A stretch of 64,000 nt of DNA from Rhizophagus clarus (Eukaryota > Glomeromycota > Glomeromycetes > Glomerales > Glomeraceae), in assembly GCA_015698045.1 (NCBI GenBank), contig BLAL01000229.1, forward strand, positions 1,648,001 to 1,712,000, in the 5' to 3' direction. Positions 41,725 through 52,051 of the stretch are shown here, piece after piece (the stretch's first letter is position 1; each line of letters starts with the position of its first letter). The position numbers and the translations under genes were made by a program. The notes below the pieces were generated by a model. That model ran no database searches, was not told the origin of the DNA, and saw nothing but the letters and a program-made list of their open reading frames with translations.

Positions 41725-43206
41725 ATGGAAGTACGAGAAAATGGTATAGTGAAAGATTCCATTTCATATCCTATTCAAAATGAAACAAACTTAAATTTAA
41801 GTAATAATAATTTTAATGATGATATCGACATTTTAAATGATCAGTGTTATAATTTAATTGTAAAACAAGCAAAAGAATTCGAAAATTTTGGTAAACGAAT
41901 GAGTTCAAACCTACAAAATTTTTATAAAGAATTCTTAGTTCAACAAAATGAGATTATAAACGAACCTTTTGATATAGAAAAAGTTTTTAAGAAATGTAAA
42001 GAAAACATCGATTCTCAATTACAATTAATTGATTCTTTGAAAGCTCGAATTGAAGAATTGGAAACTGATTCTCTTGTTAAAACTCAAGATATTAAAAAAC
42101 TTCAAAATGATTTATGTGATTTCAAAGAAGAAATCGAATCATCTACAGTTATACCGGCAGCAGCAATGCAAGATAGTAAGAAAAATGTTTCTTTGACTAC
42201 AAATGAAACCGACATAAATTTGAAAATTCCAGAATTAAATTTTCAATTAATAGATGATGAGAAAGAAAGACCTAATTGTAATAAGTCGATTGATGAAGAT
42301 TATTATGATGAAGAATCCTCAACACCATATCAACAATACGATGAGGATAATTACGATGAAGAATCTTTGACATCTTATCAACAATACGAAGATGATGATT
42401 ATGAAGAATCTTCAACGTCTTGTCAACAATACGATGAGGATTATTATGATGAAGAATCTTCGACATCCTCTCAAAAATATGAAAATTCATCTTATCAACA
42501 ATATATTGAGTCCGATCCTGGAATAATTTATTTTGATTTTATCCAATTTGAACGTGATTTCAATTCAGCTATTGAGCCATTCACACCATCAGCAAACAAA
42601 CAACAAATAACATCTACGACATTAACAGGCAAACAACAAAAGCCATTTACGTCATTAGCCAATGAACAACAAAAGCCATTTACGTCATTAGCCAATGAAC
42701 AACAAAAACCATTTACATCACTAACCAATTCACGATCTTATATATCGAATTCAAATGTTTCTGTTCATGAAGAAATTCTAATGATGATTCACACAAAAGC
42801 TCAAGAAATAATTAATGAAAAAAGAAATGGAAAACGTAGATCAGATAGAAAATTAAATAATCATACTTTCAATCCTTTGTGTAAATTTGGCATAAGTAAC
42901 CTTTTAAAATATGAAAAATCATATTTGTTTAGATCTTTAAATAGAAGTCCAAAAGGACGTATTAGAGCTTCAATTCTTGCTGAACTAAAAGATGAATTTT
43001 TTAATAAAAAGAAGAAATTAACACAACCTATCAAGGTCTATGTGGAAAAAAAAATAATTCCTCGTTTACCACCTGGTACTAATAGTTATACCGAATTTCA
43101 GAATTCTTATCATTATCGTAATTTCTCTGATAAGAAAAAAAAGAGAATTCAGAAAATAATTTCATTAGAAAAAAATGAACATGTTAATCTTCAATCATTA
43201 TTATAA
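41725..43206 (+). CDS. Coiled-coil / double-helical-motif family member B (493 aa)
   Basis: Closest to member A: VKQAKEFENFGKRMSSNLQ (about residues 50-68) and LIDSLKARIEELETDSLVKT are nearly the same. The middle differs. DNA 42280-42490 encodes four copies of a 16-18 residue unit of the type DEESSTSYQQYDEDYY. DNA 42600-42725 encodes about four copies of an 11-12 residue unit TSLANEQQKPF. The C-terminal domain (about 380-493) has YEKSYLFRSLNRSPKGRIR and the weaker second motif FQNSYHYRNFSDKKKKRIQ, with KKIIPRLP between. Intronless. Repeats in the middle and conservation at both ends suggest a spacer that evolves by slippage between two functional ends. Confidence 0.88.
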   Translation: MEVRENGIVKDSISYPIQNETNLNLSNNNFNDDIDILNDQCYNLIVKQAKEFENFGKRMSSNLQNFYKEFLVQQNEIINEPFDIEKVFKKCKENIDSQLQLIDSLKARIEELETDSLVKTQDIKKLQNDLCDFKEEIESSTVIPAAAMQDSKKNVSLTTNETDINLKIPELNFQLIDDEKERPNCNKSIDEDYYDEESSTPYQQYDEDNYDEESLTSYQQYEDDDYEESSTSCQQYDEDYYDEESSTSSQKYENSSYQQYIESDPGIIYFDFIQFERDFNSAIEPFTPSANKQQITSTTLTGKQQKPFTSLANEQQKPFTSLANEQQKPFTSLTNSRSYISNSNVSVHEEILMMIHTKAQEIINEKRNGKRRSDRKLNNHTFNPLCKFGISNLLKYEKSYLFRSLNRSPKGRIRASILAELKDEFFNKKKKLTQPIKVYVEKKIIPRLPPGTNSYTEFQNSYHYRNFSDKKKKRIQKIISLEKNEHVNLQSLL

Positions 43207-43847
43207 TTTTTTTTACTAATAAAGACCATCTTACATAATTACATCATAACCTATAAACCTATTGTACCCTAATCTATAATACCCCATGTAATTTTTTTTT
43301 TTTTATAAAATATCTTAGATATTGGTTCCGTTGATACTGAAAAGGAAACGATGGAAACATAAATTGATGATAATAAAATGTATTGATAGTCTGAAAAGGA
43401 CATGAATATCATCATCTTTGGTGTACGCTAATAAAAATTTATGATGAACCTTTAAAAGTATAATAATTTTAATGTACAAATATTCTTTACCATAAATATA
43501 AACCTCCAAGATCCATATAATATATATTTATTCCTTCCTTACGATCATAAATTAGTTGATCAAGAATTTCACCTAAAGTTAAATAGATAGAAAGAATAGA
43601 TATCAATAATAAAAAATAAAAATATAAAATTTGATATTTTATTTTAAAGGTAGATATTAAGGGGGAAAAAATCAACGAATCACAAAAAATTTAAATCTCG
43701 CGGTTAATTACCAATTTTGTCAGGTCTATCGACTAACTTGAATAAATAAAGTATTTTTGCATGAAATTTTGATGGATTAAGTTTCTTCCTTTTTTTTTAA
43801 GAAGAAAATAACCGAGAAAGAATATTTATCATCAATCATATCTTGAT
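43207..43847. other. Spacer
   Basis: AT-rich; short minus-strand ORFs show no domain. Confidence 0.5.
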
Positions 43848-44996
43848 ATGGATTCTGAGACATCAGAAAAGCAGAAACCTTTAGTTCCGGAAAATCAAGA
43901 ATTTAAACACGTTCAACAAAAGAAGGAACGAGCAGCTCAAACAGAACCTGATGATGATGATCAAAAACAAACCAAATCTGCATTAAGAGAATTAAAAGCT
44001 CGTATTGAAGAATTAGAAACTGAATTTCTTATAAGAAATTTAGATTATAAAAAGCTTCGAGAAGAATTCAACAATTTTAAAATGTTAACTCTTAAATCTA
44101 AACGAGTTCAAACATCAAAGAATACTCAGATTTCATTTTCCGATAAATCTAATTTCCTCTCAAATTTAGAGAATTTTGATGAAGTTTCAGAATCAATTTA
44201 TGATTACTATGAAGACAAAAACATTCTTTTTACATGTGACGATAGTGATTATGATCTTGTTAAATATGATGATATAGTTGAAAAAGAATTTATTAATAAA
44301 GGAGTATCAACATCGTCCGATCAACAGACTATCAATAACAACAAATGTGATTCTCTGCAAAATCCTATTACGAATTCAAAATATAAGACTTCATCATTGA
44401 ATCCTTATGCAGCTTCATTTTTTCCCGGAAAAGACAAAATTTTATTTTCTAATCCAGAAGAAACTACACAAGAAGTTCAACGAGATAATGATGATCAAAA
44501 GGATTCAGATCTTCTTTTGGATATTCCTTTCCATACATCAAATAATATACCTTATTTCACCTTTCTTTTTTGTAATAACTTTTGGAGAAATCATGAAAAC
44601 ATAGTCGAAAAAATTCACGCGTTAGTTCAGCAAATTATTTATCAATTCAAACTTCTAAACCGAAAAGTCAATGTTGTGTCGTTCAGGTACCTATATTTCT
44701 TTGAAGTTGATGATTTAATGAGTTATGAAAAATCAAAAGAATTTAATTCTTTACGAAAGATTCACAAGAAGGTTATTAGGAATATGGTTAATGCTTTATT
44801 AAAAGATGAATTGGATACTAATGTTACTTTTGTACGAAGTATTGATGAGTATAAGAGTAGAGGATTAATTCCAAGTTTACCAAAAAATTTTAAAAGTTAT
44901 GATGATTATTCCAAGAGTATGAGATTTCAATCTTTGACAAAAAAGAAAAAGTCAATGATTAGAAAATTGGCCGAAAAAGAAAAGTATGATGGGTAA
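43848..44996 (+). CDS. Coiled-coil / double-helical-motif family member C (382 aa), without N-terminal motif
   Basis: Starts MDSETSEKQKPLVPENQEF and goes almost directly to the coiled coil (LRELKARIEELETEFLIRN, about residues 46-80). The KQAxEFExFGKRMS motif of its neighbours is missing, with only EKQ near the start. The middle has Asp/Tyr-rich stretches but no strong repeats. The C-terminal domain (about 279-382) is complete: YEKSKEFNSLRKIHKKVIR and YSKSMRFQSLTKKKKSMIR, with SRGLIPSLP between. Same strand as A and B, intronless. The missing motif could be an ancestral state or a loss, and would test what that motif does. Confidence 0.85.
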   Translation: MDSETSEKQKPLVPENQEFKHVQQKKERAAQTEPDDDDQKQTKSALRELKARIEELETEFLIRNLDYKKLREEFNNFKMLTLKSKRVQTSKNTQISFSDKSNFLSNLENFDEVSESIYDYYEDKNILFTCDDSDYDLVKYDDIVEKEFINKGVSTSSDQQTINNNKCDSLQNPITNSKYKTSSLNPYAASFFPGKDKILFSNPEETTQEVQRDNDDQKDSDLLLDIPFHTSNNIPYFTFLFCNNFWRNHENIVEKIHALVQQIIYQFKLLNRKVNVVSFRYLYFFEVDDLMSYEKSKEFNSLRKIHKKVIRNMVNALLKDELDTNVTFVRSIDEYKSRGLIPSLPKNFKSYDDYSKSMRFQSLTKKKKSMIRKLAEKEKYDG

Positions 44997-45307
44997 AGAA
45001 TGCAGATCAATTTTAGTTTTATGTGTAGTTTGACCTAGCTTGTGTTAATAAATTTTGTGATTTCAACTTGTGAAAATATGAAAATCTCTTACCGATAGCC
45101 GATTATATATGTTGAGATATTTACTATACAATATAATAATAATAAAAATAAAGATGGTCGACTTTTCGTATAGAGAAATTTGATGCTTTATTATATGAAC
45201 TACCAATGATAGAGGAAGTTTAGCACATAATTTCCTGAAAGGAATACAATGAATATAAAAGAAAAAAATTCTATATCTAATTACTAATTCTTAAATATTA
45301 TAACTTG
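44997..45307. other. Convergent intergenic region between members C and D
   Basis: Contains AATAATAATAAAAATAAAG-type A-rich signals usable by both convergent genes. Nothing else is seen. Confidence 0.5.
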
Positions 45308-46114
45308 TTAATTTCCTGTCCCGTTTAATTTTCTAACTCTTGACTGGTGTATGTCACTTAAAGTATCAAACCAGTCACTATCGTCCTCGCACATCATATA
45401 ATCACCATGTCCGTCAGGTAGTCTTGGGAGTATGTCTCTTTTAATATATTCATCCAAATCTTGTGAGAGTATTACAATTGGTTTTTGAAATTCTTGTAAC
45501 AACATATTTTTAACGTGAAAATTAATATATCTTTTACTCTTTTTATTCAGAGAATTAAAATTATCCGTCTTTGTGTATTCAATTAATTCATTAATACTAT
45601 AAGAACTTTTCAAAAACTTGTACTGTCTTAATTTTACAGAACGGCCATAAAGCGTATCTATTTCTTGAACTCTAGAGTTAAGTGTAGCATTATTATTATT
45701 TGAAGAATTTAAAGAGAGGTTATTCCAATTCGAGTGCTCCATCATGTCTTCATAATCTTTTAAAAAAGAATCTTTGCTATTGTTTGAAAGAGGAAAATCG
45801 ACAATTTCTTGACGAAGTTTTTTAATATGTTGATCTTTTTCAAGAGTATCATTTTCTAATTCTTCAATACGAGCTCTCAAAGAATTGATTAAATTTGCTT
45901 GAGTATCGATTTTTTTTCGATAATTTTCATCGTCAAAATTTTTAAGTTCACTTTCATATTCTTTATGTGATTCTTGTAATCGTTTTCCAAATTCTTCAAA
46001 TTGTGCTGCTTGTTTCCCAATTAGTTTATTAAGTGGACCACCGATTGGTGTTGAACTTTCATTTTTATTATCAGAATTATTTTGTAAGGTAGCGTTATTC
46101 ACTTTTGTTGACAT
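45308..46114 (-). CDS. Coiled-coil / double-helical-motif family member D (268 aa, shortest)
   Basis: The first ATG is at 46114 (MSTKVNNATLQNN). A longer frame back to 46207 has only a TTG and is not needed. GKQAAQFEEFGKRLQESHKE is at about residues 34-53, and INSLRARIEELENDTLEKDQ is the coiled coil. The middle is only about 60 residues, Asn/Ser-rich. The C-terminal domain has a good first motif (YTKTDNFNSLNKKSKRYIN) and KRDILPRLP. The second motif is degraded (EDDSDWFDTLSDIHQSRVR): its Tyr-x-Lys is replaced by acidic residues, unlike all others. Only 125 bp separate it from the end of member E upstream, which is transcribed the same way. Confidence 0.85.
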   Translation of the reverse strand: MSTKVNNATLQNNSDNKNESSTPIGGPLNKLIGKQAAQFEEFGKRLQESHKEYESELKNFDDENYRKKIDTQANLINSLRARIEELENDTLEKDQHIKKLRQEIVDFPLSNNSKDSFLKDYEDMMEHSNWNNLSLNSSNNNNATLNSRVQEIDTLYGRSVKLRQYKFLKSSYSINELIEYTKTDNFNSLNKKSKRYINFHVKNMLLQEFQKPIVILSQDLDEYIKRDILPRLPDGHGDYMMCEDDSDWFDTLSDIHQSRVRKLNGTGN

Positions 46115-46239
46115 AATTATTTCAGGAAAGAACAAAAAGAAAACCGAATACGTATTTATAAACGATGATCGTAGTACAAAAAACCAGGTATATAAAATTT
46201 TAGTCAAAACATCGCGATGGTGATGATTTTATTTGCCAA

Positions 46240-47484
46240 CTATAGTAATTCGTATTTTTTTCCTTTCTTTGCTGAAGAATTTAAAGAATTTAAGATTAAT
46301 CTTTTTTCTAATATAATTAATTTTCTAACTCTCTTTTTTTTAATTTTACCTAATTTGTTAAAAAAAACACTTTTCTCATATTCAGTATAATTATTATATT
46401 TTGAAGGTAATTTTGGAATAATATTTCTATTAACATATTCTTCTATATTCTGAGAAAGTATCACATTCTCTTGATCAAATTCTTCTGATAAGATTGTATT
46501 AATAAAAAGATTTAAAACTTCTTTAGGTTTATCATCTAAAGAATTAAAATGATTCGTTTTAGTATATTGAATGAAATCGTTAATTGTAAAAGAATTTTTT
46601 AAAACTTTAAAGTGTCTTAATCTAAGTCCTTTGCTATAGTTTTCTCTTCGAGCAATAATTTGTTGAATTTTAGAATGAAGTTGTTCGAAATCAATTCCTT
46701 TAGTTTCCTGATTTTCTTGGGGAAATGAATTATTGTCTTTTTGATCATTGGATATTCGGTTATCATCCTCATCATCATTAAGGAGAATAACATTCTTATC
46801 GGAATTACTGCTGTTTTCAATGTAATTATTCTCATCTCGCTCGTGATTTTCTTTCGTTTCTTGGAGATCTTGTGATTTAATCTTAGTAATATATTTTTTA
46901 ATAATTTCATTCATCGTAATATTATATATAGGGGGAGTATTTGGAGGAGTATTTGTAAGAGTATTTTGCAACTTTAGTTTTTGTTCATTTTGATTCGAAA
47001 AATTCTTATTTTCATAATCTTTTTTAAAAGATATATCTGATATTATTGATTTATCATTTTCTTTATCATAATTATTTACATCATTCTCACCCTTTTCATC
47101 ATTCTCACCCTTTTCATCATTCTCACCCTTTTCATCATTCTCACCCTTTTCATCCTTTTCATCCTTTTCATCTTGTTCATCTTGTTTGTCAAATAATATA
47201 ATATTCTCATTGTTAATATCAGTACTTGTTATATGATGCGCAGAGAGTTTTTGTTCTAATATTTCAATACGCGATCTTAAAGAATCAATTAAACGATCTT
47301 GATCTTCAACCTTTTTTTTACATTCACATTCTTTAACCTCAATCATTCTATTATCTTTATTGGGTAATTTTTTAATATAATCTTGATATAATGTTTGTAA
47401 TTCTAAACTCATACGTTTACCAAAATTTTCAAACTCTTCTGCTTGTTTTTCTATTAATATACGAAATAATAAAGTTGATTCCAT
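46240..47484 (-). CDS. Coiled-coil / double-helical-motif family member E (414 aa)
   Basis: ATG at 47484. The N-terminal motif is almost at the start: IEKQAEEFENFGKRMSLELQ (residues about 10-29). Coiled coil LIDSLRSRIEILEQKL, with CECKKK just before it. DNA 47080-47180 encodes a run of DEKGEN hexapeptides, an 18-bp slippage repeat, preceded by DEKDEKDEK. A TPPNTPPIYNITMNEIIKKY segment closely matches part of member H. The C-terminal domain has YTKTNHFNSLDDKPKEVLN and YEKSVFFNKLGKIKKKRVR, with NRNIIPKLP between and a basic extension to KKGKKYELL. Intronless. Confidence 0.88.
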   Translation of the reverse strand: MESTLLFRILIEKQAEEFENFGKRMSLELQTLYQDYIKKLPNKDNRMIEVKECECKKKVEDQDRLIDSLRSRIEILEQKLSAHHITSTDINNENIILFDKQDEQDEKDEKDEKGENDEKGENDEKGENDEKGENDVNNYDKENDKSIISDISFKKDYENKNFSNQNEQKLKLQNTLTNTPPNTPPIYNITMNEIIKKYITKIKSQDLQETKENHERDENNYIENSSNSDKNVILLNDDEDDNRISNDQKDNNSFPQENQETKGIDFEQLHSKIQQIIARRENYSKGLRLRHFKVLKNSFTINDFIQYTKTNHFNSLDDKPKEVLNLFINTILSEEFDQENVILSQNIEEYVNRNIIPKLPSKYNNYTEYEKSVFFNKLGKIKKKRVRKLIILEKRLILNSLNSSAKKGKKYELL

Positions 47485-48069
47485 CTTTGTATATATCGTG
47501 TTTTCTTATTCTGAATCGGAGAGAAAAGAAAAAGAAAAAAAAAAAAAATTGAAAATTACTTACATCATAAGGATCTAATTTTTTTTTTTTTTTTTTGATT
47601 ATATATACATTTTTTATGATGATTTATTGTATCACTTTTCATCGACTGAGGTTATATGCCCTATTTGCCAAACAATTCACGTTCTCGTCATCCCTTTAGT
47701 GCTTATCTGTTATAGACTTATAGTATTAAATACCTTAGTGCTTATCTAGTATAGTATGATTTACTGTGCCACCGCTCACGTTGATATGTTAAGTATGTAA
47801 TGTGTAGGAGACACATTATAAAAATCATTTTATTTATCGTTTAAATTTACAAAATCCACAACTTATTTAAATGATAAAAAAAAAAGAGTCAAATCTTTAT
47901 TATTAAATTCTTTTATTAATAATAAAAGACAAATAAAAGAAATAATAATATTAATAAAAAAAATGGTTAATAATATTTCGATGTTCCCTTTAACCTTTAA
48001 AAAAAAAACATTTTAAGAGTAAGAATTATTCCCACATACTGGTCGTTATTACATTGAGTTACCCAAAAA
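47485..48069. other. Spacer between members E and F
   Basis: Promoter side of E and 3' side of F. TTAGTGCTTATCTRKTATAG occurs twice (47697, 47742). No gene is seen. Confidence 0.5.
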
Positions 48070-49839
48070 TCATTTCTTAGGTTCAACTGTAATAATCTTT
48101 CTAATCCTCTTCTTTTTCTCATCAGATAACTTAGAGAAATGACTAGTCTTCTCATAATCAGCATAACTTCTAATTCCAGACGGTAAAGAAGGAATTATCT
48201 TTCTTTTGACGTATTCTTCAATAGGTTGAGTAACACGCTTATCCCTGTTGCATAATTCACTTCTTAAAGCCGTTTTCACCATCAATTTAATAGATCTTTT
48301 AGGATCCTTTGCTAACGAATTATAATAATTCGTCTCTTGATATTTGATCAAACCATCAAGGGTAAATTGATTCAAAAGATAATTGAAAGTCTTTTGCTTA
48401 ATTCTTGTATTTTGCTCTTGGAAACGAGTAATAGTATACTGAACTTCGGCTTGAATTCGTTCAATTATAGTGGGAGCCCTTTGTGATCCTTGGACTGATT
48501 TATTTTGTGAAGGTGAAGTGGAAATAGATGGACGAGGATTGATTGAAATAGGTGGGAGACAAGAAATATTGTCTTTTTGTTGTTTTGGGGCGGAGATTTG
48601 TGTAACATAATTGAAATCATCATGTAATTTATCATTATTAGTATTTAATTCTTTTGAACCAAATTCAGTCGATTTAAGATCGAGTAATAAATCTCTAAGC
48701 TTTTGATTCAAATTATTATTAGAATCCTGAAAAGAACGATCTGAAGGATTGTATTTAATATCTTCCTCCAATTCATCATCCACTTGATGATCAGATAAAG
48801 ATTCTTCAGTAGATACTTCCTTGGAATCTGAATCTTTACTTTTTCCTTTAAACACAGCTGGAGAAGAAGATGATGAAGAAGATGATTTCCCTTTATCTTG
48901 ATCAATAGTTTCAATTATTCTACGTTCATTCTGATCATATTTATTGTTTGAGAATGAAGATTTCACAGTAATAGAAGATTCCCCATGATTTTTAAATGTT
49001 GAGTGATTATAAAAATATTCATCAAATAATACCGATCCATAAATTGAAGTTTTTTTATTCTCAACGATAGTTTCCTTCTTCTCCACAATTTGATCTTTTG
49101 AAGGGATTGGTAACACATCGTTGACGCCATATACAATTTTTGGTTGAATATTTTTGAAGATTAATCTTTCTTTTTTATTATCAATTTCATTTGACTGAAT
49201 ATTTTCAGCAATTAATCTTTCATTTGACCTAATATTTTCGGTGGTAGAAGGTAAATGAGATTTATTAATAACAATATTATTATTATAATTATCATTGTTA
49301 TCATTATTATTATTATTATTATTATTAATTGACCGAATATTATCAGTAGAAGAGGTTAAACCTTCAATAATATTTTTTGAATCGGAATAATTTGTATCAG
49401 TATGAATAAATTCGAATTCATCACTATCATTTTCTTCAAATAAAGAATTACTTTTCTTTAAATTATTATGATCAAAAGATTGTAAAGAAGTTTCAAGACC
49501 AAAAAGTAATTTAATTTCTTTTTTAAAATCAAGAAATTCATTTTTAAGTCTTTTAATTTCACGATTCTTATTAATAGCATCATTTTCCAATTCCTCAATA
49601 CGTGACCTAAGAGAATCTATTAAAAGTGATTGAGATTCAAGTTGGACTTGTTGTTTCACTAAAATATTATTCAACTCAGGAGTTTTGGAAATATCATGAT
49701 GATTAATAAAAAATTTATAAGAGTTTTGAATATCCGAACTCATTCGTTTTCCAAAGGTTTCAAATTCTTTTGCCTGTTTTTCTAATAAAGTAAACAAAGT
49801 ATCAGACGGTAATTTACCGTTAAGAGTATCTGATTCCAT
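48070..49839 (-). CDS. Coiled-coil / double-helical-motif family member F (589 aa)
   Basis: ATG at 49839 (MESDTLNGKLPSD). LEKQAKEFETFGKRMSSDIQ lies at about residues 19-38 and LLIDSLRSRIEELENDAINK forms the coiled coil (about 75-110). The middle is long and low-complexity: Asn runs encoded by an (AAT)n-type tract at 49300-49325, repeated TTENIRSNERLIAENIQSNE-like segments, and a Ser run (48860-48890). The C-terminal domain (about 485-589) has YQETNYYNSLAKDPKRSIK and YEKTSHFSKLSDEKKKRIR, joined by TQPIEEYVKRKIIPSLP, closest to A and B. Intronless; upstream T/A tract at 49841-49855. Confidence 0.88.
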   Translation of the reverse strand: MESDTLNGKLPSDTLFTLLEKQAKEFETFGKRMSSDIQNSYKFFINHHDISKTPELNNILVKQQVQLESQSLLIDSLRSRIEELENDAINKNREIKRLKNEFLDFKKEIKLLFGLETSLQSFDHNNLKKSNSLFEENDSDEFEFIHTDTNYSDSKNIIEGLTSSTDNIRSINNNNNNNNDNNDNYNNNIVINKSHLPSTTENIRSNERLIAENIQSNEIDNKKERLIFKNIQPKIVYGVNDVLPIPSKDQIVEKKETIVENKKTSIYGSVLFDEYFYNHSTFKNHGESSITVKSSFSNNKYDQNERRIIETIDQDKGKSSSSSSSSPAVFKGKSKDSDSKEVSTEESLSDHQVDDELEEDIKYNPSDRSFQDSNNNLNQKLRDLLLDLKSTEFGSKELNTNNDKLHDDFNYVTQISAPKQQKDNISCLPPISINPRPSISTSPSQNKSVQGSQRAPTIIERIQAEVQYTITRFQEQNTRIKQKTFNYLLNQFTLDGLIKYQETNYYNSLAKDPKRSIKLMVKTALRSELCNRDKRVTQPIEEYVKRKIIPSLPSGIRSYADYEKTSHFSKLSDEKKKRIRKIITVEPKK

Positions 49840-51328
49840 AATATTTTTTTTTTAAAGGGAAAAGAAGGATACAAAGCTCTATACAAGAATATTTCTGAAG
49901 TATAGGAAATAAGGAAAAGGTGTAAAGGTGTAGCAATAAACAGATGATGATTTCCCCACCCTAATTGTTGCTTTTTATAAATTTAACGATACATTGTAAC
50001 ACAAAACATGACAAATCATGATAGACTGTGGCGCAGCCAACAAAGATTTGTAGCACACACGATCATAATGGAAATAATACGTCAAAAATGGTCACTTTCC
50101 GTTTATGAAAACAATTAGAGTTAGGGAACGAACCCTTTTTTATTATTATTATTATTGTTGTTGTTGTTGTTTATACCGTTACATATTTTGGTTAACAAAC
50201 GACAGAAATTCTTTTTCGTTTAAAAATTTTATAAAACAGAAAATAAAAAATTCTTTTTTATTGTCAATCATCTGAAAAGAAGCGACAAAAGCCTCTTTTT
50301 TTTTAGGTTTGTTTTTGTTTCCATGATCTGAATGTTTTTTTTTCTTATTTAGGATCGAAAAACTCGTGACCGAAAAATTTCACGTAAAGATGTTGTATTG
50401 CAATTTCCTTTAAAAGTTATGCATTTAATAATTACACTACTATTATACGTCATAAATTTTTGCATGTGATCTTCTTCCCTAAGCATTTAATATTGTTAGA
50501 TAAGGGTTGATTACTTTCTTTCGCGGCGATAATTTCATTTTCTTCCTATCTTTTTTTTTTTTTTTGGTCCTTTTTAAAGTATACGAAATTTATGAAATAG
50601 ATCCAAAAAAAAATAAGCATATAATTAATCTTCATCTTTTTAAAGATATTCATTTATTAGCTAATTAATTATTATTAATATTTTTTTTTTTTTTTTCACA
50701 AAGATCCATCAAGTTTGATCGTGGGAAACACATTGTCGGTAAGGGGGCTTTGATATAGCACACGAGACTGATCATATGACCTACTATAAACAGTAACGGA
50801 AAAACTTTAAAAAAAAAAAATTTTTTTTTTTCATTACTGTATCTCGTACTAATGAAAATATGATATTATAAAATTTATATTTATATTTTACCACCTTTTT
50901 TTTTTTTTTTTTTTTTAACGAAATACGGTATATTATTTATTTTACTACATATGAGTATGAGTTTATTATACATTTTACATTACTATATATGAGTTAAATA
51001 AAAAAAGAAAAAGAAAGGCGCATAATGAAATTAATTATATATAATTAGTATATACTGTATATAATTGGTATATCTAATTAATATCTGTTATATATAATTA
51101 TATAACTGGATATATTATTTATAAACTTTTTTTTTTATTTTAATTTAACTATTTTTATACTTTTTTTTTTTATCGTTAAACTAACTAGTATAATTTTAGT
51201 CGTAATATGAGTGATTAATATATTGTTTAAATGAATATAAATAAAGAAATGAAAAAAAATTATATAAATAACGACGATAACGACCTTTTTATTTTGACAT
51301 CGACAAAAAAAAAAAAAAAAAAAAAAAA
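49840..51328. other. Divergent intergenic region between members F and G
   Basis: 1.5 kb of AT-rich DNA with long T and A tracts (50554, 50683, 50810-50832, 50897, 51306-51329) and an (TTG)n/(ATT)n tract at 50145-50170. It should carry promoters for both divergent genes. No TATA block like that of the GSTs is recognised. Confidence 0.5.
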
Positions 51329-52051
51329 ATGCTTATTCCTACGGAAGATATAATTCAACAACAAAATTTTGAACAACTATGTGAAAGTATCAAACATTTA
51401 GACATACAGCAACAATCAAGAGTTAATGATATCATTAATAATAATAAACAACAACATTATCCTACAGCTCAAGTAAATCTTCCTTCTATTAATGAATTGA
51501 TAGATTATCAAACATTAATAATACGTATAGGAGAATTAGAAAGAACAATAAGTTTACAAAGTCAAGAGATTGAAAATTTACGAAAAGAATATTCAGAATT
51601 AAATGAAAAATTATCTTTACTAGTTCAAGTGGAAGTAAACGTTCAACTTGAATCAAAATTCAATTACTTGAAACAAGAATTTAATAATTATAAAGAGGAA
51701 TTAAATGAAAAATTTTCAAGGTATAATAACAACAACGATATGAAAGTTGTAAATCATTTTTTTGATCCTAATAATAATAATAATAGTAATAATAGTAATA
51801 ATTATCAAATTAATAGAGATGATCATAATGTGGTTTTTGGAGATATTTCCAACACTTTTAATAATTTTGAATCCAATTCACAAATGGGTTTTAATCATTC
51901 ACAAAGAAACGAATTTAGCTTTAATAATGATTTTGGAAATATTCATATGGAATTACAAAGTGTTGCAAATGAATTAATTAACGATAGAGATTCTTTCGCG
52001 GAAAGAATGAATTCTTTAAGAAATATGTTTAATAACCAATCTAATTATTAG
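51329..52051 (+). CDS. Coiled-coil protein G (240 aa), family-like but without C-terminal domain
   Basis: The ATG follows an uninterrupted run of more than 20 A. NFEQLCESIKHLDIQQQ near the start resembles the N-terminal motif of member H (NFEELSKQISLDLQ). A coiled coil follows (IIRIGELERTISLQSQEIEN and onward to LNEKFS, about residues 70-135). There is then an Asn-rich tract encoded by (AAT)n and a C-terminal part with MELQSVANELINDRDSFAER. The double-motif domain of the other seven members is absent and the protein ends soon after an amphipathic helix. It may be a distant relative or an unrelated coiled-coil protein; position and coil favour the first. Function unknown. Confidence 0.8.
   Translation: MLIPTEDIIQQQNFEQLCESIKHLDIQQQSRVNDIINNNKQQHYPTAQVNLPSINELIDYQTLIIRIGELERTISLQSQEIENLRKEYSELNEKLSLLVQVEVNVQLESKFNYLKQEFNNYKEELNEKFSRYNNNNDMKVVNHFFDPNNNNNSNNSNNYQINRDDHNVVFGDISNTFNNFESNSQMGFNHSQRNEFSFNNDFGNIHMELQSVANELINDRDSFAERMNSLRNMFNNQSNY

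Noticed and set aside
45308..46207. Longer start for member D at 46207
   Set aside because: The extra 31 residues begin with TTG and are hydrophobic noise; the ATG at 46114 gives the family-like start.
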